Source of the DNA: Kushneria pakistanensis
Lineage (GTDB): Bacteria > Pseudomonadota > Gammaproteobacteria > Pseudomonadales > Halomonadaceae
Reading direction: 5' to 3'
DNA length: 64,000 nucleotides
Assembly (NCBI RefSeq): GCF_014652795.1
Contig: NZ_BMZM01000004.1
Coordinates: 124,001 to 188,000 of the forward strand
In this document: in pieces, positions 60,633-64,000 of the stretch
How positions within the stretch are numbered: position 1 is the stretch's first letter
How the letters are laid out: the number at the start of each line of letters is the position of its first letter
Position numbers and translations under genes: made by a program
The notes under the pieces: model-generated
Told to the model about the DNA's origin: nothing
What the model saw: the letters and a program-made list of their open reading frames with translations, nothing else
Database searches by the model: none

Positions 60633-61874
60633 CTATATGGCGCTGCCAAGATCGAACACGGGAAGATACATCGAGACCACCACACCGCCGACCAGTGATC
60701 CAAGCACCACGATAATCAGGGGCTCCATCAAGGTGGTCAGCGTATCAACCCGGCTTTCGACTTCGGCATCGTAGAAGTCAGCTACCCGGTTCAGCATGGC
60801 CTCCAGAGAGCCCGACTCCTCACCAATGGCGACCATCTGTAGCGCCATGGGGGTGAAAAGGCCCGTGGTCCGCAGCGCAAAATGCAGCTGCTGACCGGTG
60901 CTCACATCCTGACGGACACGTTCGATGGCCTGCTCGAACACCAGATTGCCGCAGACGCCGCCGGCCGTTTCCAGTGCTGACATCAGCGGTACCCCGGCAG
61001 CAAAGGTGGTGGCCAATGTGCGTGAAAAACGCGCAATGGCAGCTCTTTCAATCACCGGTCCCAGCACGGGAATTCCGAGCAGCAAACGGCTGGCCTGAAA
61101 TGCAAGGGTTGGTGAGCGTGCCAGCATGCGGCGTGTAAACAACCCGATGGCCATTGTTACCAGCAGTACCTGCCACCACAGGTGCTGTGCGGCCTCCGAC
61201 AGCGCAATGGTCAGTCGGGTCGGGGCCGGCAGTTCTGCACCAAAGCTTGCGAACATGCTTTCAAACTGTGGCACGACCTTGATCAACAGCAGCGCGGTGA
61301 CGCCGATACCGACAGCCACGACGGCGGCAGGATAATACAGCGCCTTGCGGACGCGGCCCCTTAGGGTATCAAGACGCTCCTTGTTGGTGGCCACGCGGTC
61401 AAGCATGCGATCAAGGGCGCCTGCCTGCTCGCCGGCCTCGACCAGATGCACGAACAGTTGATCGATATGACGCGGATGCGCTGCCAGCGCCTGGGAAAAG
61501 CTCATACCGCTTGAGACGTCATGTTTGAGGGTTTCGATGAAATGGCGCAGTGCCGGACGGTTGGTACCATTGGCCACGGCCTCCAGAGACTGCAGCAGGG
61601 GAACGCCGGCACGAATCATGGTCGCCATCTGACGGGCGAACAGGGTGATATCCTGACCCTTGATACGGTGCCCCATGCCGGGCAGTGAACGCTTGCGGCT
61701 CAGACGGGTCACGACAATGCCCTGCGATGACAGCTGGCGACGGATGTCATGCTCACTGACGCCGTGCATGTCTCCTCTGACCCGTTCGCCGCGGCCGTTC
61801 TTGCCCATCCAGCGAAAGGTCACAGCGTCACCGGCGGGTGCGGGAGAGCGCTTTGGCAAGGCAGAAGACGCCAT
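60633..61874 (-). CDS. pilC: Type IV pilus inner-membrane platform protein PilC
   Basis: Polytopic platform protein of the type IV pilus machine, contacting PilB and PilT. The 413-residue protein has two GspF domains (about 80-200 and 285-405) with LVEAGEQAGALDRMLDRVA and the equivalent AIGEESGSLEAMLNRVA, and three membrane segments. It follows pilB after eight bases. Confidence 0.95.
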   Translation of the reverse strand: MASSALPKRSPAPAGDAVTFRWMGKNGRGERVRGDMHGVSEHDIRRQLSSQGIVVTRLSRKRSLPGMGHRIKGQDITLFARQMATMIRAGVPLLQSLEAVANGTNRPALRHFIETLKHDVSSGMSFSQALAAHPRHIDQLFVHLVEAGEQAGALDRMLDRVATNKERLDTLRGRVRKALYYPAAVVAVGIGVTALLLIKVVPQFESMFASFGAELPAPTRLTIALSEAAQHLWWQVLLVTMAIGLFTRRMLARSPTLAFQASRLLLGIPVLGPVIERAAIARFSRTLATTFAAGVPLMSALETAGGVCGNLVFEQAIERVRQDVSTGQQLHFALRTTGLFTPMALQMVAIGEESGSLEAMLNRVADFYDAEVESRVDTLTTLMEPLIIVVLGSLVGGVVVSMYLPVFDLGSAI

Positions 61875-61882
61875 GGTGATGA

Positions 61883-63616
61883 TTACTCCTGAATGATCCG
61901 GTTGAGTTCTTCCAGCGTGGTCAGCCCTGCCAGTACCTTGTAAAGCCCATTGCGGCGCAGATCATGATGGCCTTCGCGTTTTGCCTGCCCTGCCAGTGCC
62001 ATCGCCCCGGCATCCTGCATGATCAGATGGCTCATGGCTGCAGAGATTGGCACCATTTCATAGATGCCCACGCGCCCTCGGTAGCCATGGGTACAGTGCT
62101 CACAACCCACGGCCTGATAAAGCGTGGCGCGTTCGATCTCTTCATCATCAAGGCCCTGATGTTTGAGGACCTCATGGGGCAGGGCCACCGGCTGACGGCA
62201 ATGCTCGCACAGTCGGCGTGCCAGTCGCTGGGCAATGATCAAACTAATGGAGGTGGCGATATTGAAACCTGCCACGCCCATGTTGCCCAGACGGGTCAGG
62301 GTTTCGGCCGCCGAATTGGTGTGCAGGGTCGAGAGCACCAGATGGCCGGTCTGGGCTGCCTTGATGGCCACTTCTGCCGTTTCCAGATCGCGAATTTCAC
62401 CGACCATGACCACGTCAGGGTCCTGACGCAGAAAGGCGCGCAGGGCAGCGGCAAAATCAAAGCCGATGCCGGGACGCACGTTGACCTGATTGATGCCCTC
62501 CAGCTTGATCTCGACCGGGTCCTCGGCCGTGGCAATGTTGCGCGCCTCGGTGTTAAGCAGATTGAGCGCGGTATAAAGCGTGACGGTCTTGCCGCTACCG
62601 GTGGGGCCGGTCACCAGAATCATGCCCTGCGGCCGGGCGATGGCCTGTTCAAAGATGCCGCGCTGTTCCTGCGTGAAACCCAGTGCATCAATGCCCATGC
62701 GGGCGCTGTTCGGGTCCAGCAACCGCATGACGATCTTTTCGCCAAAGAGCGTCGGCAGCGTGTTGACGCGAAATTCGACATGGCGTTTTGTCGAGAGCTT
62801 CAGGCGCACGCTACCATCCTGGGGCAGGCGCCGCTCGGAGATATCCAGCTTTGCCATCACCTTGATACGTGCCGCAATGCGCTGGCGAAGCTGCGCTGGC
62901 GGACGCGATGCTTCCATGAGCATGCCGTCGATGCGAAAGCGAATGCGAAAGCTCTCCTCAAACGGCTCGAAATGAATATCAGAGGCGCCACGGCGAATGC
63001 CGTCCAGCAGGATCTGCTTGACGAAGCGCACCACCGGCGCGTCGTCACTGGACTGAAAGGAGGCGTCTTCGACCTGCTCCTCAATATCACCTTCTTCAAG
63101 CGCCAGTGTCTCGATGGCATGTTGCCCCTCCAGCAGTGCCAGCGCGCCTTCACCATGCACTTCCAGATACTGCTCGAGCCTTGAACTGAGCTGGTCGGCC
63201 GGCGCCAGAACACCTTCCACGTTCATGCCGATCACGAACTGAAGCTCATCCAGTACGGGCAGGCGGGAAGGGTCGTCCACCGCCACGATCAGACAACGCT
63301 CCTGACGCAGCAGGGGCAGAACACCCAGCCGACGAATCATGGACTCCGGCAAACCCTGCAGCGGTGGCAGCCGCGCCACGGGGATGGCGTCCAGATCAAC
63401 GCAGCCAAGCCCAAAGGCCCAGCCGGCACTCTGAATGGCATCGCGCTGTGACACACCGGTTTCTTCAATGATCAGTTTGAGCAGCGGGCGCTTTTCCCGG
63501 TGCGCCTGTTCTTCAAGCGCCAGCGCGCGCGTGGCCTCGAGCAGACCATCCTCGACCAGCTGGTGGGCGAGGCTGCGCAGTGGGTTGGCAGACAGCTGAG
63601 TGAGGGCATCCGACAT
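61883..63616 (-). CDS. pilB: Type IV pilus assembly ATPase PilB
   Basis: Hexameric extension ATPase of type IV pili. The 577-residue protein has an N-terminal GspE-type domain (about 1-160), Walker A GPTGSGKTVTLY, the Asp box EDPVEIKLEG, Walker B VMVGEIRDLETAE, the His box LVLSTLHTNSAAET and a tetracysteine zinc site (CEHC and CEHC). It is divergent from the pilin gene across 187 bases. Confidence 0.96.
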   Translation of the reverse strand: MSDALTQLSANPLRSLAHQLVEDGLLEATRALALEEQAHREKRPLLKLIIEETGVSQRDAIQSAGWAFGLGCVDLDAIPVARLPPLQGLPESMIRRLGVLPLLRQERCLIVAVDDPSRLPVLDELQFVIGMNVEGVLAPADQLSSRLEQYLEVHGEGALALLEGQHAIETLALEEGDIEEQVEDASFQSSDDAPVVRFVKQILLDGIRRGASDIHFEPFEESFRIRFRIDGMLMEASRPPAQLRQRIAARIKVMAKLDISERRLPQDGSVRLKLSTKRHVEFRVNTLPTLFGEKIVMRLLDPNSARMGIDALGFTQEQRGIFEQAIARPQGMILVTGPTGSGKTVTLYTALNLLNTEARNIATAEDPVEIKLEGINQVNVRPGIGFDFAAALRAFLRQDPDVVMVGEIRDLETAEVAIKAAQTGHLVLSTLHTNSAAETLTRLGNMGVAGFNIATSISLIIAQRLARRLCEHCRQPVALPHEVLKHQGLDDEEIERATLYQAVGCEHCTHGYRGRVGIYEMVPISAAMSHLIMQDAGAMALAGQAKREGHHDLRRNGLYKVLAGLTTLEELNRIIQE

Positions 63617-63803
63617 GCACGTGAGTCCATAGGGCAGAGGAAGTGGTGACTTGCCCCATGTTATCGGCGGGCGTTCGGTTCTCTAAAGTTCCCGGCGGTT
63701 TTGTCGTTAAGGGCTCTGCGTCGATCAATGATCAGGCGAAAAATATACCGTTATCTTGCCCGTCGGGCAGGAATACATGCATTCAATCGGGAAGGACACG
63801 GCA

Positions 63804-64000
63804 ATGGCAGGCAGGCAGGGTGGTTTTACGTTGATCGAGCTGATGATCGTGGTCGCCATCATCGGCGTGCTGGCGGCCATTGCCGTACCGCGCTATCAGG
63901 ACTATGTGGCAAGGTCCGAAGTGGCTTCTGGGTTGGCTTCAATTCGAGGCACGCAAACGGCAATTGAGGAAGCTGTGCTTCGTGGAGAGTCGATCAGTAT
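63804..64000 (+). CDS. pilA: Type IV major pilin, 3' truncated by the window end
   Basis: Partial structural pilin, 65 residues visible. It has a very short leader (MAGRQGG) cleaved by PilD before the first phenylalanine, glutamate at mature position 5 and the long hydrophobic helix ([20 protein letters not shown]). The AAGGAC before the ATG at 63804 is a fair ribosome-binding site. Its place opposite pilBCD matches Pseudomonas-type loci. Whether it is the major pilin is inferred from location. Other frames over this region are shadows. Confidence 0.92.
   Translation, partial: MAGRQGGFTLIELMIVVAIIGVLAAIAVPRYQDYVARSEVASGLASIRGTQTAIEEAVLRGESIS

Noticed and set aside
61964-63184. 406-codon open frame on the plus strand
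   Set aside because: Antisense to pilB with a His/Gln-rich shadow composition; no domain and no ribosome-binding site.
63643-63834. 63-codon open frame overlapping the pilin start
   Set aside because: It is in another frame over the pilin promoter and leader and has no ribosome-binding site or family features.

Overview
The window is a gene-dense piece of a gammaproteobacterial chromosome. Gene content, gene order and moderately high G+C point to the Oceanospirillales side of the class, most likely Halomonadaceae (Halomonas, Kushneria or Chromohalobacter-like). It mixes Escherichia-type synteny (kdsD-kdsC-lptCAB-rpoN-hpf-ptsN-rapZ-npr; mlaFEDCB-ibaG-murA; degS-zapG-zapE-rplM-rpsI-sspAB; rsmI/lpoA-yraN-diaA-dolP) with Pseudomonas-type features (murA-hisG-hisD beside an algW-like protease, rnpB just before the dcw cluster, a MutT-ThiE fusion, pilBCD beside coaE-yacG). 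The genus is inference; no tRNA, rRNA 16S/23S, insertion sequence, prophage or CRISPR array was seen.

Layout. 1-8.9 kb: rng, yhdP and tldD in one run, then darP (opposite strand) and pmbA. 8.9-17.6 kb (minus strand): mgtE, the nitrogen-PTS/RpoN block, then lptB, lptA, lptC, kdsC and kdsD for lipopolysaccharide export and Kdo synthesis. 17.8-24.7 kb (plus strand): mlaFEDCB for outer-membrane lipid asymmetry, ibaG, murA, hisG, hisD. 24.8-31.2 kb: degS/algW-like protease, a Nif3-family protein, zapG, zapE, rplM-rpsI, sspA-sspB. 31.3-35.6 kb: dolP, diaA, yraN, lpoA (minus strand) and divergent rsmI. 35.7-52.7 kb: RNase P RNA followed directly by the division and cell-wall (dcw) cluster from rsmH to ftsZ, then lpxC. 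52.7-58.8 kb: dciA (minus strand), a short secreted-peptide ORF, secA, argJ and a MutT-ThiE fusion. 58.9-64 kb: yacG, coaE, pilD, pilC and pilB on the minus strand and a divergent type IV pilin cut off by the window end.

Most of the window is core envelope biology: precursor synthesis (MurA, MurC-G, MraY), septal machinery (FtsL/I/W/Q/A/Z, ZapE, ZapG, LpoA), LPS transport (LptABC, KdsC/D, LpxC), lipid transport (Mla, YhdP) and secretion (SecA). The dcw cluster lacks mraZ at its start and ddl between murC and ftsQ.

The most interesting feature is the 117-codon ORF just upstream of secA (53313-53666). It has an N-terminal signal-like segment, ends with an Arg-Gly-Pro-Pro motif eight residues before its stop, and its last codons form the 5' arm of a stem-loop whose 3' side reaches the secA ribosome-binding site. 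This is the architecture of a SecM-type translational-arrest secretion monitor, but with an RAPP-like motif instead of the E. coli SecM motif. It is a prediction from sequence only.
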